A stretch of DNA of 64,000 nt, from assembly GCA_023388315.1 (NCBI GenBank), contig JAEWGM010000028.1, positions 214,129-278,128 on the forward strand. The letters are read 5' to 3'. Of the stretch, positions 34,037 to 42,938 are shown one piece after another. This DNA is from Bacteroidota bacterium. GTDB lineage: Bacteria > Bacteroidota > Bacteroidia > Bacteroidales > Dysgonomonadaceae. Position 1 is the stretch's first letter, and the number at the start of each line of letters is the position of its first letter. The translations under genes and the position numbers were made by a program. The notes below the pieces were generated by a model. It was given only the letters and a program-made list of their open reading frames with translations, was not told the DNA's origin and did not search any database.

Positions 34037-34924
34037 ATGAAGTTTGCCTTATTCGGAAGTATATTTCCCGACCGTCCGCAAAAGATGGAAGAACAACTTT
34101 ACGGCGTGTGCGAAGCCATTAAAAAGCATCCCACCGAGCTTTATCTGCCCGAAAATTTGTTCCATTCGTTGCCGGCGCATCTTCAGAAGAAGCTGGAACC
34201 GCTTTGCGAACTCTTCACCGAGCTTCCCGATGTGGATATGGCCGTAAGCGTGGGCGGCGACGGCACTTTTTTGCGTACCGCCACCGCGGTGGGCGATACC
34301 AACATTCCCGTGCTGGGAATTAACGCAGGCCGATTGGGTTTTCTGGCAGACATTCATTATGCCGATGTGGAAGAAACGTTGCGGGAAATTATGGAAAACG
34401 CCTATAATATTGAAGAGCGTACATTGCTAAAACTGCACACAACCGAGAGCGATGAACCTTTTGGCTATCCCGTGTACGCGCTTAACGAAGTGGCTGTTCT
34501 CAAGCAAGATACGGCTTCTATGTTGGCCATCCACGCATACATAAACAACGAATACCTCACCACCTATCAAGCCGATGGCTTAATCATTGCCACGCCCACC
34601 GGCTCCACGGCTTACTCGCTGAGCGTTGGCGGCTCCATTCTCACACCCACCACGCCCAGCTTAATCTTGTCGGCCATTGCACCGCACAACTTGACTTCAC
34701 GCCCACTGGTGGTTGACAATAACAGCGTGATTTCGCTGAAAGTAGAAAGCCGAAGCAAAACTTTTCTTCTCTCACTCGACGGACAATCGCAAGTGTTTCA
34801 TCAAAACGTAGGCATTGAAATACTTAAAGCCGATTACACACTGAAAGTGGTAAAACGCATCGGCCACACTTTCTTCGAAACGCTGCGCGATAAATTGATG
34901 TGGGGAGCGGATGTGAGGCAGTAG
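34037..34924 (+). CDS. nadK: NAD kinase
   Basis: A 295-residue ATP-NAD kinase that makes NADP. Motifs: VSVGGDGTFLRTATAVGDTN (catalytic GGDGT), GINAGRLGFLAD, ALNEVAVLKQDTASM (NE motif), ADGLIIATPTGSTAYSLSVGG and ILSAIAPHNLTSRPLVVDNN. All conserved blocks are present and length is usual. Second gene of a two-gene plus-strand operon divergent from pdxJ. Confidence 0.97.
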   Translation: MKFALFGSIFPDRPQKMEEQLYGVCEAIKKHPTELYLPENLFHSLPAHLQKKLEPLCELFTELPDVDMAVSVGGDGTFLRTATAVGDTNIPVLGINAGRLGFLADIHYADVEETLREIMENAYNIEERTLLKLHTTESDEPFGYPVYALNEVAVLKQDTASMLAIHAYINNEYLTTYQADGLIIATPTGSTAYSLSVGGSILTPTTPSLILSAIAPHNLTSRPLVVDNNSVISLKVESRSKTFLLSLDGQSQVFHQNVGIEILKADYTLKVVKRIGHTFFETLRDKLMWGADVRQ

Positions 34925-35044
34925 TGATGTTGGATTTTTGCCAAATGGCTTGAAAGTACCATCAATTCCTCCAATGAGTGAGTAATTGATTTATATGATT
35001 ATCCGCATTATTACCTAACGCCACAGTGTGGCAATTTAATTTAG

Positions 35045-35265
35045 CCCAATGCAGAGCGAAGCGGCGCGTTGGGTTATAGCGTTATCTCCGATATGCGCTC
35101 TGGAAGAGCAACTTAAAAATTAAGCTGGACTTTCAGTCCGTTTACGAAGACCTCGATTCTTAACCCTACCTGTTAGGTAGGGCTGAAATAAGTTAGGCTT
35201 TCAGCCTGTTTAGGGAACTATGTAGATTTGATATATAAACAGGCACCAGACGGACTTGGAGCCGT
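35045..35265. repeat. Palindrome cluster B in the NAD kinase-mmdB spacer
   Basis: Within a gene-free stretch (34925-35379) lie several perfect palindromes in a row: GCTCT-GGA-AGAGC (35097-35109), GGACT-TTC-AGTCC (35127-35139), CCCTACCT-GTT-AGGTAGGG (35164-35182), AGGCT-TTC-AGCCT (35195-35207), plus imperfect ones at 35045-35073 (CCCAATGC with GCGTTGGG) and about 35249-35266. Three-base loops GGA, TTC or GTT recur. No gene or promoter is evident in the stretch. Confidence 0.7.
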
Positions 35266-35310
35266 CAGATGTTCTCCACTCCATTTATCTATCAACATCA
35301 CCAACCCCGC

Positions 35311-35341
35311 AAAAAAAAGCGCCTCCCAGTTTGGAAAGCGC
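35311..35341 (-). terminator. Terminator of the methylmalonyl-CoA decarboxylase operon
   Basis: On the minus strand a 10-bp stem (35341-35332 with 35328-35319, two G-U pairs) with loop AAC is followed by eight T. It lies 39 bases after the mmdB stop. Confidence 0.88.
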
Positions 35342-35379
35342 CTTTTATTCAAGTTCTTATCAAATTCTTGTTGAGACTT

Positions 35380-36537
35380 TTATCCTAAGAATCCGAGCAT
35401 AATACCGGCTGCTACTGCGGAGCCGATTACGCCGGCCACGTTGGGGCCCATAGCGTGCGTGAGCAAGTAGTTGCCGGGATCGTATTCCAAGCCCAGCACT
35501 TGCGAGATACGCGCTGAGTCGGGTACGGCGGAAACGCCTGAGTTACCGATAAGCGGGTTTATCTTATTGCCTTCTTTGAGGAACAGGTTGAGGAATTTCA
35601 CGAAAAGAATTCCCGTGCAAGTGGCAATGATAAACGACAGCGCCCCAATACCGAATACCAAAACGGATTGTTTGGTGAGGAACGTGGTTGCCTGTGTGGA
35701 TGCGCCCACGGTTAAGCCCAGCAAAATGGTGATGGTGTCAACCAGCGGGCCGCGGGCGGTTTCGGCCAAGCGGCGGGTAACGCCCGATTCTTTGAGCAGG
35801 TTACCGAAGAAAAGCATCCCTAACAGTGGCAAGCCCGACGGCACAAGAAATGTGGTGAGCAACAACCCGATGATGGGGAACATAATTTTTTCGGTTTGCG
35901 AAACAACGCGTGGCGTCTGCATTCTGATCACCCGTTCTTTGGGCGTGGTAAATAACCGCATAAATGGCGGTTGAATAATTGGCACCAGCGCCATGTAGGA
36001 ATAGGCCGATACGGCAATGGCCCCCATTAAATTGGGCGCTAATTTTGAGGAAAGGAAAATGGCGGTTGGGCCGTCTGCCCCGCCGATGATGCCTATCGCA
36101 CCTGCCTGATTGGGTTCGAACCCGGAGTTTAGCGCGATAATATATGCTCCAAAAATACCGAATTGCGCCGCCGCGCCAATCAACATCAACTTGGGGTTGG
36201 CAATGAGCGCCTGAAAGTCGGTCATGGCGCCAATGCCCAGAAAGATGAGTGGCGGATACCACCCTTGCACCACCCCCTGATATAAGATGTTGAGTACGGA
36301 ACCCTCCTCGTATATTCCTATTCTGAGATTGGCGGCTTCATCAAACGGAATGTTTCCGATGAGCATACCAAACCCGATGGGAATAAGTAAAAGAGGTTCA
36401 AATTCATATCGAATGGCAAGAAAAATAAATATCAAACCCACAACAATCATGACAATATGCCCGAATTCTGCGTTGGCAAAACCGGTATATCCCCAAAATG
36501 TTTGCAGGTTTTCTCCAATTGATAATAATGTATTCAT
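35380..36537 (-). CDS. mmdB: Sodium-pumping decarboxylase beta subunit (membrane)
   Basis: A 385-residue integral membrane protein of the OadB/GcdB/MmdB family. It decarboxylates carboxybiotin and exports sodium ions. The conserved core GIIGGADGPTAIFLSSKLAP carries the essential Asp; IGNSGVSAVPDSARISQ and the C-terminal GPNVAGVIGSAVAAGIML are also characteristic. It is the last gene of mce-mmdA-mmdD-mmdC-mmdB and is followed by a strong terminator. The operon context makes methylmalonyl-CoA the likely substrate. Confidence 0.94.
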   Translation of the reverse strand: MNTLLSIGENLQTFWGYTGFANAEFGHIVMIVVGLIFIFLAIRYEFEPLLLIPIGFGMLIGNIPFDEAANLRIGIYEEGSVLNILYQGVVQGWYPPLIFLGIGAMTDFQALIANPKLMLIGAAAQFGIFGAYIIALNSGFEPNQAGAIGIIGGADGPTAIFLSSKLAPNLMGAIAVSAYSYMALVPIIQPPFMRLFTTPKERVIRMQTPRVVSQTEKIMFPIIGLLLTTFLVPSGLPLLGMLFFGNLLKESGVTRRLAETARGPLVDTITILLGLTVGASTQATTFLTKQSVLVFGIGALSFIIATCTGILFVKFLNLFLKEGNKINPLIGNSGVSAVPDSARISQVLGLEYDPGNYLLTHAMGPNVAGVIGSAVAAGIMLGFLG

Positions 36538-36551
36538 GCTTTTTCCGGTTT

Positions 36552-36998
36552 TTAATCAATGATTACCAAATCAGCCCCTTCAAGAACCGAATCGCCTTTA
36601 TTTACCAATACTTTAGAAATGGTGCCGCTTGCGTTGGCCAAAATGTTGTTCTCCATTTTCATTGCCTCTAAGATCATAAGGGTATCTCCTTTTTTAACCG
36701 CATCTCCTTCTTTGCACTTCAATTCCAAGATAACTCCGGGAAGCGGTGATTGAACGGCGTTGGCTCCTTTGGCCGATGATGGTTTTGTAACCAAAGGTGT
36801 GGTGGCACCTTTTGGGGTGGGCGCCGGGGCCGCTTCCCTGCTTGGGCGCTTTATGCCTACCAACGGTTTTTTAGATTTCTCTTCCACTTCCACAACAAAC
36901 GGTGTGCCGTTTACTTCAAGCTCTACGATGCCGTTGTCAGAGTTTTTTACAACCACCCTGTAAGGGGCGCCGTTTATTTTATATTTGAATTCTTTCAT
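36552..36998 (-). CDS. mmdC: Biotin carrier subunit
   Basis: A 148-residue protein with an N-terminal beta-rich segment (FKYKINGAPYRVVVKNSDNG), an Ala/Pro/Lys-rich hinge (about 55-80) and a C-terminal biotinyl domain (about 80-148) with the biotinylation site LEAMKMENNIL. It shuttles carboxybiotin between the carboxyltransferase (MmdA) and the membrane pump (MmdB). The spacing to both neighbours is short (14 and 39 bases). Confidence 0.95.
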   Translation of the reverse strand: MKEFKYKINGAPYRVVVKNSDNGIVELEVNGTPFVVEVEEKSKKPLVGIKRPSREAAPAPTPKGATTPLVTKPSSAKGANAVQSPLPGVILELKCKEGDAVKKGDTLMILEAMKMENNILANASGTISKVLVNKGDSVLEGADLVIID

Positions 36999-37037
36999 GT
37001 GAAATAATGATTATGATTTCGTTTATTAATTAACTTT

Positions 37038-37952
37038 TTATCTCTGGGGTAATTGTCTTAACGATTGTCTTTTAGAATTCCAGGGCGAATAGTTGCGTTT
37101 CACCTGATCAATGGTGAGGATGGTGTATTCAATATCGTGTTGAACTTGCCCTAAATCGTATATGGCAGCGGAAATGGCTGCTAACATTTCGCCCGAAAGC
37201 TGGGTGTGAGAACGCAAGGCGCCAACGCTGCCGGCTTTAGCGGCTTTTCGTTGGGATAAAGACTTGGCGGTATTGCCCGAAAGTTTAAAGATGAAGTACA
37301 GTAGCAACAACCCAAGAAACACAACAAACATAGAAGTGAGCGTGAGGGTGAAGCCTCTGGAGTCGCTTGTTTTTAGCTCAACCAGTTTTGGGTTTTCGCC
37401 CACCACTTTGTTGTTGCTGCTTGGCGTTACTCTGTTCAATATGGTGCCCGAGTAGTTTCCCGCAGCATCGTATTTATAGCCATCGTTTTCGTAGCCGTAC
37501 GTTTGGTCGGGCTTCATTCCCGCGGGAACGGTAATTTCATCCAACAATGTTTTGCCGTCCACATCATACAACGCAATGTAGTTTTCTTTTGTGGGGTCTA
37601 ATGTAAAGTTGGTGTGAAATGTACCGTGATAAGGCTTAGCATCGGCCATGAAAAGCGCGTGTTGCTGAGGCTTAATTTTGGTGAGCACATCGCCCAGCGG
37701 AATGGCATACATTTTTGGATTGTTCTTGTCGGTGGTTAAGAACATCCCTGCCAAATCCTGCGTGGCGGATGTGTTGTTGTAAATCTCAATCCATCCACTG
37801 CGGTCTCCAAAATTATCTGTGAAATTGTTCTCGTTTATGACCATTACCTCATTGATGAGCCAATTGGGATTTTTGGTTTTTTTTGCACAAGCCCCCAACA
37901 GCATCAATGCACATAACAGCAGAAAACTTTGTTTTATTCTTTTTTTTACCAT
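37038..37952 (-). CDS. mmdD: Decarboxylase gamma/delta (OadG-like) subunit fused to a lamin-tail domain
   Basis: A 304-residue lipoprotein-like protein: signal with lipobox LGAC (Cys22), a lamin-tail domain (about 30-170, WLINEVMVINENNFTDNFGD, RSGWIEIYNNTSATQDLAGM), a transmembrane helix (about 205-230, TLTSMFVVFLGLLLLYFIF) and a C-terminal cytoplasmic segment. The transmembrane/cytoplasmic part corresponds to OadG/MmdD, the small subunit that holds the sodium pump together. The extra periplasmic lamin-tail domain is not part of the classical subunit (about 80-120 residues). Position between mmdA and mmdC supports the assignment. Confidence 0.85.
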   Translation of the reverse strand: MVKKRIKQSFLLLCALMLLGACAKKTKNPNWLINEVMVINENNFTDNFGDRSGWIEIYNNTSATQDLAGMFLTTDKNNPKMYAIPLGDVLTKIKPQQHALFMADAKPYHGTFHTNFTLDPTKENYIALYDVDGKTLLDEITVPAGMKPDQTYGYENDGYKYDAAGNYSGTILNRVTPSSNNKVVGENPKLVELKTSDSRGFTLTLTSMFVVFLGLLLLYFIFKLSGNTAKSLSQRKAAKAGSVGALRSHTQLSGEMLAAISAAIYDLGQVQHDIEYTILTIDQVKRNYSPWNSKRQSLRQLPQR

Positions 37953-37962
37953 GTTGCTGAAA

Positions 37963-39525
37963 TTATAAGGGTAAATTGTCGTGCTTTTTAGCCGGATTGA
38001 TCAATTTTTTCATCTGCAATTGCTGCAGCGCGCGAATAATGCGGAAACGGGTATTGCGCGGCTCAATTACATCGTCAATGTATCCGTAACGGGCGGCGTT
38101 GTATGGATTGGCGAAAAGTTCGTTGTATTCGTTTTTCTTTTCTTCCACCAAAACGGCACGTTTTTCCGGATCGCTTTCATCGCGAATTTCTTTGCTGTAC
38201 AATACTTCCACTGCTCCATCGGCACCCATTACGGCGATTTCGGCGCTTGGCCACGCGTAGTTGATGTCGCCACGAAGTTGTTTGCAGCTCATCACAATGT
38301 GCGCGCCACCGTAAGATTTGCGCAAGGTAACGGTAATTTTTGGAACGGTTGCTTCGCCGTATGCGTAGAGCAATTTGGCTCCGTGCACAATTACGCCGCC
38401 GTATTCTTGTCCTGTGCCGGGAAGGAATCCGGGAACGTCAACCAGCGTAACAATGGGAATATTGAAGGCGTCGCAGAAGCGTACAAAGCGCGCTGCTTTG
38501 CGTGACGCGTTAATGTCCAGCACACCTGCCAAGAATTTGGGTTGGTTGGCCACAATTCCCACAGATTGTCCGTTGAAACGGGCGAAGCCCACGATGATGT
38601 TTTTGGCATAATCGGCGTGCACTTCCAAGAACTCGCCATTATCGATTACGGCGCCAATTACTTCGTACATATCGTATGGCCTTGTGGCGCTGTCGGGAAT
38701 GATTTCGTTCAACGCGTCTTCCAAACGGTCGATGGGGTCATTGTTTTTCACCAGAGGGGCTTCCTCCAGGTTGTTTTGCGGAATGAAGCTCAGCAGTTTA
38801 CGGATGAGTTGCAATCCTTCTTCTTCGTTTTGCACCGCGAAATGAGAAACGCCCGATTTGCTGGCGTGAACCGACGCGCCACCCAATTGTTCCTGCGTTA
38901 CATCTTCTCCGGTAACGGTTTTCACCACTTTGGGGCCGGTGAGGAACATATAGGAAGTTCCTTGCGTCATAATGGTGAAGTCGGTGAGGGCGGGTGAGTA
39001 AACGGCGCCTCCGGCACACGGGCCGAAGATTCCGGAAATTTGCGGCACTACGCCCGATGCAAGAATGTTGCGTTGGAAAATTTCGGCATAGCCGGCCAAC
39101 GCGTTAATGCCTTCTTGAATGCGCGCGCCACCCGAGTCGTTGATTCCAATAACGGGGGCGCCCATTTTCATGGCTTGGTCCATTACTTTGCATATTTTTT
39201 GCGACATCATTTCCGACAAGGAACCGCCAAAAACGGTGAAATCTTGCGCGAAAATATATACCAGCCTTCCTTCAATGGTTCCGAAGCCGGTAACCACCCC
39301 GTCGCCAAGAAACTTGTTTTTGTCCATGCCAAAGTTGGTTGAACGGTGTTCCACAAACATATCGAATTCTTCAAAACTTCCTTCGTCCAGAAGCATAGCG
39401 ATACGTTCACGCGCTGTATATTTTCCTTTAAGGTGCTGCGATTCAATTCGTCTCTCGCCGCCGCCTAATCGTGCTTTTTCACGTAACTGAATAAGCTTTT
39501 GAATTTTTTCGAGTTGGTTGCTCAT
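37963..39525 (-). CDS. mmdA: Methylmalonyl-CoA decarboxylase / acyl-CoA carboxyltransferase subunit
   Basis: A 520-residue carboxyltransferase of the PccB/MmdA family. Seen: RIAMLLDEGSFEEFD near the N-terminus, the acyl-CoA site SGGARIQEGINALAGYAEIF with GIFGPCAGGAVYSPALTDF, and the second-half motif LVDVPGFLPGTGQEYGGVI followed by GAKLLYAYGEATVPKITV. It transfers the carboxyl group from methylmalonyl-CoA to biotin. Co-transcribed with epimerase and pump subunits, which argues for decarboxylation in the succinate-to-propionate route rather than carboxylation. Confidence 0.94.
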   Translation of the reverse strand: MSNQLEKIQKLIQLREKARLGGGERRIESQHLKGKYTARERIAMLLDEGSFEEFDMFVEHRSTNFGMDKNKFLGDGVVTGFGTIEGRLVYIFAQDFTVFGGSLSEMMSQKICKVMDQAMKMGAPVIGINDSGGARIQEGINALAGYAEIFQRNILASGVVPQISGIFGPCAGGAVYSPALTDFTIMTQGTSYMFLTGPKVVKTVTGEDVTQEQLGGASVHASKSGVSHFAVQNEEEGLQLIRKLLSFIPQNNLEEAPLVKNNDPIDRLEDALNEIIPDSATRPYDMYEVIGAVIDNGEFLEVHADYAKNIIVGFARFNGQSVGIVANQPKFLAGVLDINASRKAARFVRFCDAFNIPIVTLVDVPGFLPGTGQEYGGVIVHGAKLLYAYGEATVPKITVTLRKSYGGAHIVMSCKQLRGDINYAWPSAEIAVMGADGAVEVLYSKEIRDESDPEKRAVLVEEKKNEYNELFANPYNAARYGYIDDVIEPRNTRFRIIRALQQLQMKKLINPAKKHDNLPL

Positions 39526-39585
39526 AAAATATTTATTGTTTGATGAAAATTACTTGTTTTGCTGCCGATGGTTCGGCGTGTGTTT

Positions 39586-39993
39586 TTACTCGGGATGTTC
39601 ACAAATTTCTGTGAGAACGCTTCCAGTTGATTTCGGGTGAAGAAACGCGATATTGAGCCCCTCCGCGCCCGGGCGGGCTTGCGTGTCTATTAACCTCACG
39701 CCTTTGGCTTCCATTTCTTTTAACGCTTCGTTCACGTTTTTGGTGGCGTACGCGATGTGGTGAATACCTTCGCCGCGTTTTTCAATGAACTTGGCAACCG
39801 TGCTTTCTTCGCTGGTGGGCTCGAGCAGTTCAATTTTAGTTTGTCCGATTTTAAAGAAAGCGGTCTTTACTTTTTGATCTTCAACAGTTTCAATGTTATA
39901 ACATTTCAACCCGAGCACTCCTTCGTAATAGGGGAGTTGCTCTTCAATGCTTTTTACGGCAATTCCAATGTGTTCTATGTGTGTTAATTCCAT
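39586..39993 (-). CDS. mce: Methylmalonyl-CoA epimerase
   Basis: A 135-residue glyoxalase-fold protein: HIEHIGIAVKSIEEQLPYYE at the N-terminus, TKIELLEPTSEESTVAKFIE in the middle, and GEGIHHIAYATKNVNEALKE with metal-binding His and Glu. It interconverts (R)- and (S)-methylmalonyl-CoA ahead of decarboxylation. Start taken at the ATG at 39993 (MELTHIEH), giving the normal length. First gene of the operon; a -7 element lies 31 bases upstream. Confidence 0.95.
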   Translation of the reverse strand: MELTHIEHIGIAVKSIEEQLPYYEGVLGLKCYNIETVEDQKVKTAFFKIGQTKIELLEPTSEESTVAKFIEKRGEGIHHIAYATKNVNEALKEMEAKGVRLIDTQARPGAEGLNIAFLHPKSTGSVLTEICEHPE

Positions 39994-40023
39994 AATTGGG
40001 ATGAATTTATGATTTAAAAGTAA

Positions 40024-40031
40024 CAAATGTA
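40024..40031 (-). promoter_or_regulatory. -7 element for the mce-mmd operon
   Basis: TACATTTG on the minus strand matches TAnnTTTG and lies 31 bases before the mce ATG. The -33 region overlaps the end of pfkA and is weak. Confidence 0.5.
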
Positions 40032-40071
40032 CAACTTTTAAATCGGAGATGAAAATTAATTTAAAATTTCT

Positions 40072-41055
40072 TTAAATGGAGGAAATACGAAGTGCTTCAA
40101 GCAGTTCTTTGCTTATTTCTCTTTCTTTTTTGATGGCGCGTTTAAAGGGCACATAATCTATTTCGTTTTCACGAATGCCAATCATCACGTTTCGCTGATT
40201 TTCAAGGAGCGCCTGTATGGCCGCGATGCCCATGCGGGTGGCCAAAATGCGGTCTTGCGCTGTGGGCGAACCGCCACGTTGAAGGTGTCCTAAAATGGAA
40301 ACGCGCACATCGTATTGCGGGTATTGTTCCTTTACGCGTTGGCTCAATTTCAGGGCGCCACCGGTAATTTCGCTTTCGGCCACAAGCACCATGCTGCTGC
40401 TTTTGGATTTACGGAAACCTTGCTCAATCAATTCGCCCAATTGGTCTTTTTCCATACTAATTTCGGGGATTATGGCCGCTTCGGCACCCGATGCAATGGC
40501 GCTGTTAAGCGCGAGGTAACCGCAGTTGCGCCCCATTACTTCCACAATGAAAAGGCGCTCGTGCGAGGTGGCCGTGTCGCGTATTTTGTCCATCGACTCC
40601 ATAATGGTGTTCAAGGCCGTGTCGTAGCCAATGGTGGTGTCGGTTCCGTTGAGATCGTTGTCAATGGTTCCCGGCAGCCCCACAATGGGGATGTTGTATT
40701 CGTTGGCAAAAATGCCGGCTCCGGTTAAAGAGCCATCTCCACCGATAACAACCAACGCCTCAATACCAAATTTTTGCATGTTTTCGTAAGCTATTCGTCG
40801 TCCTTCGGCCGTTAAGAACTCATCGCAGCGGGCGGTTTTCAACATAGTGCCGCCTTGCTGAATGATGTTGCTCACGCTGTTGGTTTTGAATTCTGCTATT
40901 TCGTTGCTTATCAGTCCTTTAAATCCTCTGTAGATGCCAAAAACTTTGATGTTGTTACATATTGCCGCGCGCGTAACAGCTCTCACGGCCGCGTTCATAC
41001 CGGGGGCATCGCCGCCCGATGTGAGTACGCCGATGCTTTTTATGTCTGAATCCAT
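40072..41055 (-). CDS. pfkA: ATP-dependent 6-phosphofructokinase
   Basis: A 327-residue phosphofructokinase of the bacterial homotetramer type. Motifs: LTSGGDAPGMNAAVRAVTR (ATP site), VVIGGDGSLTGAGIFA (Gly-Gly-Asp-Gly), GLPGTIDNDLNGTDTTIGYD (catalytic Asp in TIDND), VEVMGRNCGYLAL (MGR) and ILGHLQRGGSPTAQDR. Converts fructose 6-phosphate to the 1,6-bisphosphate; the glycine after GGDG favours ATP as donor. Monocistronic-looking, between mce and ispH. Confidence 0.97.
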   Translation of the reverse strand: MDSDIKSIGVLTSGGDAPGMNAAVRAVTRAAICNNIKVFGIYRGFKGLISNEIAEFKTNSVSNIIQQGGTMLKTARCDEFLTAEGRRIAYENMQKFGIEALVVIGGDGSLTGAGIFANEYNIPIVGLPGTIDNDLNGTDTTIGYDTALNTIMESMDKIRDTATSHERLFIVEVMGRNCGYLALNSAIASGAEAAIIPEISMEKDQLGELIEQGFRKSKSSSMVLVAESEITGGALKLSQRVKEQYPQYDVRVSILGHLQRGGSPTAQDRILATRMGIAAIQALLENQRNVMIGIRENEIDYVPFKRAIKKEREISKELLEALRISSI

Positions 41056-41116
41056 TGTTTGAGTGTATAATTATCGTAATTGATCGTCACAAATTCACTG
41101 TTGTGAAAAGTTCTCA

Positions 41117-41124
41117 CAAAGATA
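41117..41124 (-). promoter_or_regulatory. -7 element for pfkA
   Basis: TATCTTTG on the minus strand matches TAnnTTTG and lies about 62 bases before the pfkA start. It follows directly after the ispH terminator, as expected for an independent transcript. Confidence 0.5.
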
Positions 41125-41143
41125 ATTTAATTTAAAGATGCCA

Positions 41144-41172
41144 CAAAAAAAGCTGCTTTAAAAAGCAGCTTT
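41144..41172 (-). terminator. Terminator overlapping the last codons of ispH
   Basis: An 11-bp stem (AAAGCTGCTTT and AAAGCAGCTTT, 41149-41159 and 41162-41172) with a two-base loop, followed on the minus strand by a T-run (complement of 41144-41151). The ispH stop codon (41158-41160) sits in the loop, so the left arm encodes the final residues (KAAF). Confidence 0.85.
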
Positions 41173-42051
41173 TTCTATGGTTGTTTGGTTCCTCAACCGT
41201 TTCAGATTTTCGGACACGGCTTCCATTTGCCACATGGGCGTGGAGGTTGCGCCACAAATACCGATGCTGATGTTTTCCTTTACAAGAGCGGGGTCAATTT
41301 CGTCCGGCGCGTGGATGAAGTGCGAGTTGGGATTCTGCTTTTTACATTCGGCAAAAAGAACCTTCCCGTTGGAGCTTTTTTCGCCCGCGATAAAGAAGAT
41401 AAGATCGTGCGAGGCGGCAAATTCTTTGATATCGGGAACGCGGTTCGATACTTCGCGGCAGATGGTGTCGTAAAACTCAAAATGGGCGTCGCCCTGCATT
41501 TTCGATTCAATCAACTGCGCTATTTCGTGAAAACCGTCGAGCGGCTTTGTGGTTTGCGAAAACAGGGTAATGTCGCGTGTGAAATCGAGTTTTTCCACAT
41601 CATCTTTGTTTTCAATAATGATGGCCGACTCATCGGTTTGTCCCAGCAATCCGTTTACTTCGGCGTGCCCTTTTTTACCGTAAATAACAATTTGGGCCGT
41701 TTCATCGGAACGTTTCAGGTATTTTTTCTTAATGCGTTTCTGCAGGCCCAATACCACGGGGCACGACGCGTCAATTAGTTCTATATTGTTTTGTTTTGCT
41801 ATTTCGTATGTACTTGGCGGCTCGCCGTGAGCACGCAGCAAAACGCGCACGTTTTTCAATTCTTTAAATTCCTCGTGGTTGATGGTTACCAACCCCATTT
41901 TGGCGAGGCGCTCCACTTCTACGTTGTTGTGCACAATATCGCCCAAACAGTAGAGTGTACCTCCTTTTTGCAGTTCTTCTTCCGCTTTCTTGATGGCTTT
42001 TTCCACCCCGAAGCAGCATCCCGACTGCTTATCGATTTCAATTTTATTCAT
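41158..42051 (-). CDS. ispH: 4-hydroxy-3-methylbut-2-enyl diphosphate reductase
   Basis: A 297-residue iron-sulfur enzyme, the last step of the MEP isoprenoid pathway. The three cluster-ligand cysteines are in SGCCFGVEKAI (N-terminus), IDASCPVVLGLQKRI (about 93) and DTICREVSNRVPDI (about 195-208); a further Cys is in GICGATSTP. Also present are LGDIVHNNVEVERL and LRAHGEPP. Start at the ATG at 42051 (MNKIEID), which overlaps the cmk stop by 8 bases. Its terminator is built into the last codons. Confidence 0.96.
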   Translation of the reverse strand: MNKIEIDKQSGCCFGVEKAIKKAEEELQKGGTLYCLGDIVHNNVEVERLAKMGLVTINHEEFKELKNVRVLLRAHGEPPSTYEIAKQNNIELIDASCPVVLGLQKRIKKKYLKRSDETAQIVIYGKKGHAEVNGLLGQTDESAIIIENKDDVEKLDFTRDITLFSQTTKPLDGFHEIAQLIESKMQGDAHFEFYDTICREVSNRVPDIKEFAASHDLIFFIAGEKSSNGKVLFAECKKQNPNSHFIHAPDEIDPALVKENISIGICGATSTPMWQMEAVSENLKRLRNQTTIEKAAF

Positions 42052-42745
42052 TTTCTTGCTGTGTTGTTTTGTTAAACATTTCAATTGCCCATTGCAATTG
42101 CTCTTCTATTGTAATCTGTGAATTATCTAGTTCAATGGCGTCATCGGCTTTTCTGAGGGGGCTTTCGGCGCGCGTGGTGTCTCTTTGGTCGCGTTCGCGC
42201 ACGTTGGCAAGCACCTCCTCGTAAATTGGGTTTTCGCCCTTTGCTTTCATTTCATCGAAACGGCGCTGCGCACGCACTTCGGGCGAAGCGGTGAGAAATA
42301 TTTTCAATTCGGCATCGGGGAAAACCACCGTGCCAATATCGCGCCCGTCCATGACAATGCCTTTTTCTTTGCCCATTTTCTGCTGCTGGCGCACCAATTC
42401 CTTTCGCACAAAACCCAATGTGCTCACGCGGCTTGCGCCGTTGGCAACTTCCAACGTGCGGATTTCCTTTTCCACGTTTTCGCCGTTCAGATAAGTCTCC
42501 TGTTGTCCTGAGGAATTGATTTTGAAAGAAATATCGATATCGGAAATATGTTCCCGAAGCGCGCTTTCATCCATTCCTGCATCGGTTATCCATCCGTTTC
42601 TGATAGCGTGCAGCGCCACGGCACGATACATGGCGCCGCTATCGATGTATGTGTACCCTAATTGTTTTGCCAACCCTTTGGCTATGGTGCTTTTGCCGCA
42701 AGACGAAAAGCCATCGACGGCAATATTTATCTTTTTTGTTTGCAT
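42044..42745 (-). CDS. cmk: Cytidylate kinase
   Basis: A 233-residue nucleoside monophosphate kinase: P-loop DGFSSCGKSTIAKGLAKQLG, YIDSGAMYRAVALHA (CMP site), VMDGRDIGTVVFPDAELKIF and RDQRDTTRAESPLRKADDAI. It converts CMP and dCMP to diphosphates. Usual length. Its 3' end overlaps ispH, a pairing common in Bacteroidales. Confidence 0.96.
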   Translation of the reverse strand: MQTKKINIAVDGFSSCGKSTIAKGLAKQLGYTYIDSGAMYRAVALHAIRNGWITDAGMDESALREHISDIDISFKINSSGQQETYLNGENVEKEIRTLEVANGASRVSTLGFVRKELVRQQQKMGKEKGIVMDGRDIGTVVFPDAELKIFLTASPEVRAQRRFDEMKAKGENPIYEEVLANVRERDQRDTTRAESPLRKADDAIELDNSQITIEEQLQWAIEMFNKTTQQENE

Positions 42746-42774
42746 ATAGCTATCGTTAATCTGATAAACAAACG

Positions 42775-42782
42775 CAAAGATA
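42775..42782 (-). promoter_or_regulatory. -7 element for cmk-ispH
   Basis: TATCTTTG on the minus strand, 30 bases before the cmk ATG, matches TAnnTTTG. No clear -33 box. Confidence 0.55.
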
Positions 42783-42824
42783 GAATGTTTTTGTGGAAAT
42801 TGCTTTTAACATATGTGAAAAAGA

Positions 42825-42928
42825 GTGGGCGCTGGGCGAAGAGCGTTGAGCGCTGGGCAAAGAGCGTTGGGCGTTGGGCGTTGGGCAAAGAGCGTTGAGC
42901 ATTGAGCGTTGAGCATTGAGCATTGAGC
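42825..42928. repeat. Minisatellite-like GCGTTGAGC/GCGTTGGGC repeat
   Basis: About ten imperfect copies of a 9-10 base unit (GCGTTGGGC, GCGTTGAGC, GCATTGAGC, with AAAGA inserts) fill the spacer between the FG-GAP lipoprotein gene and the cmk promoter. The unit varies mainly at two positions. There are no unique spacers, so it is not a CRISPR. Confidence 0.85.
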
Positions 42929-42938
42929 CAACCGCCAA

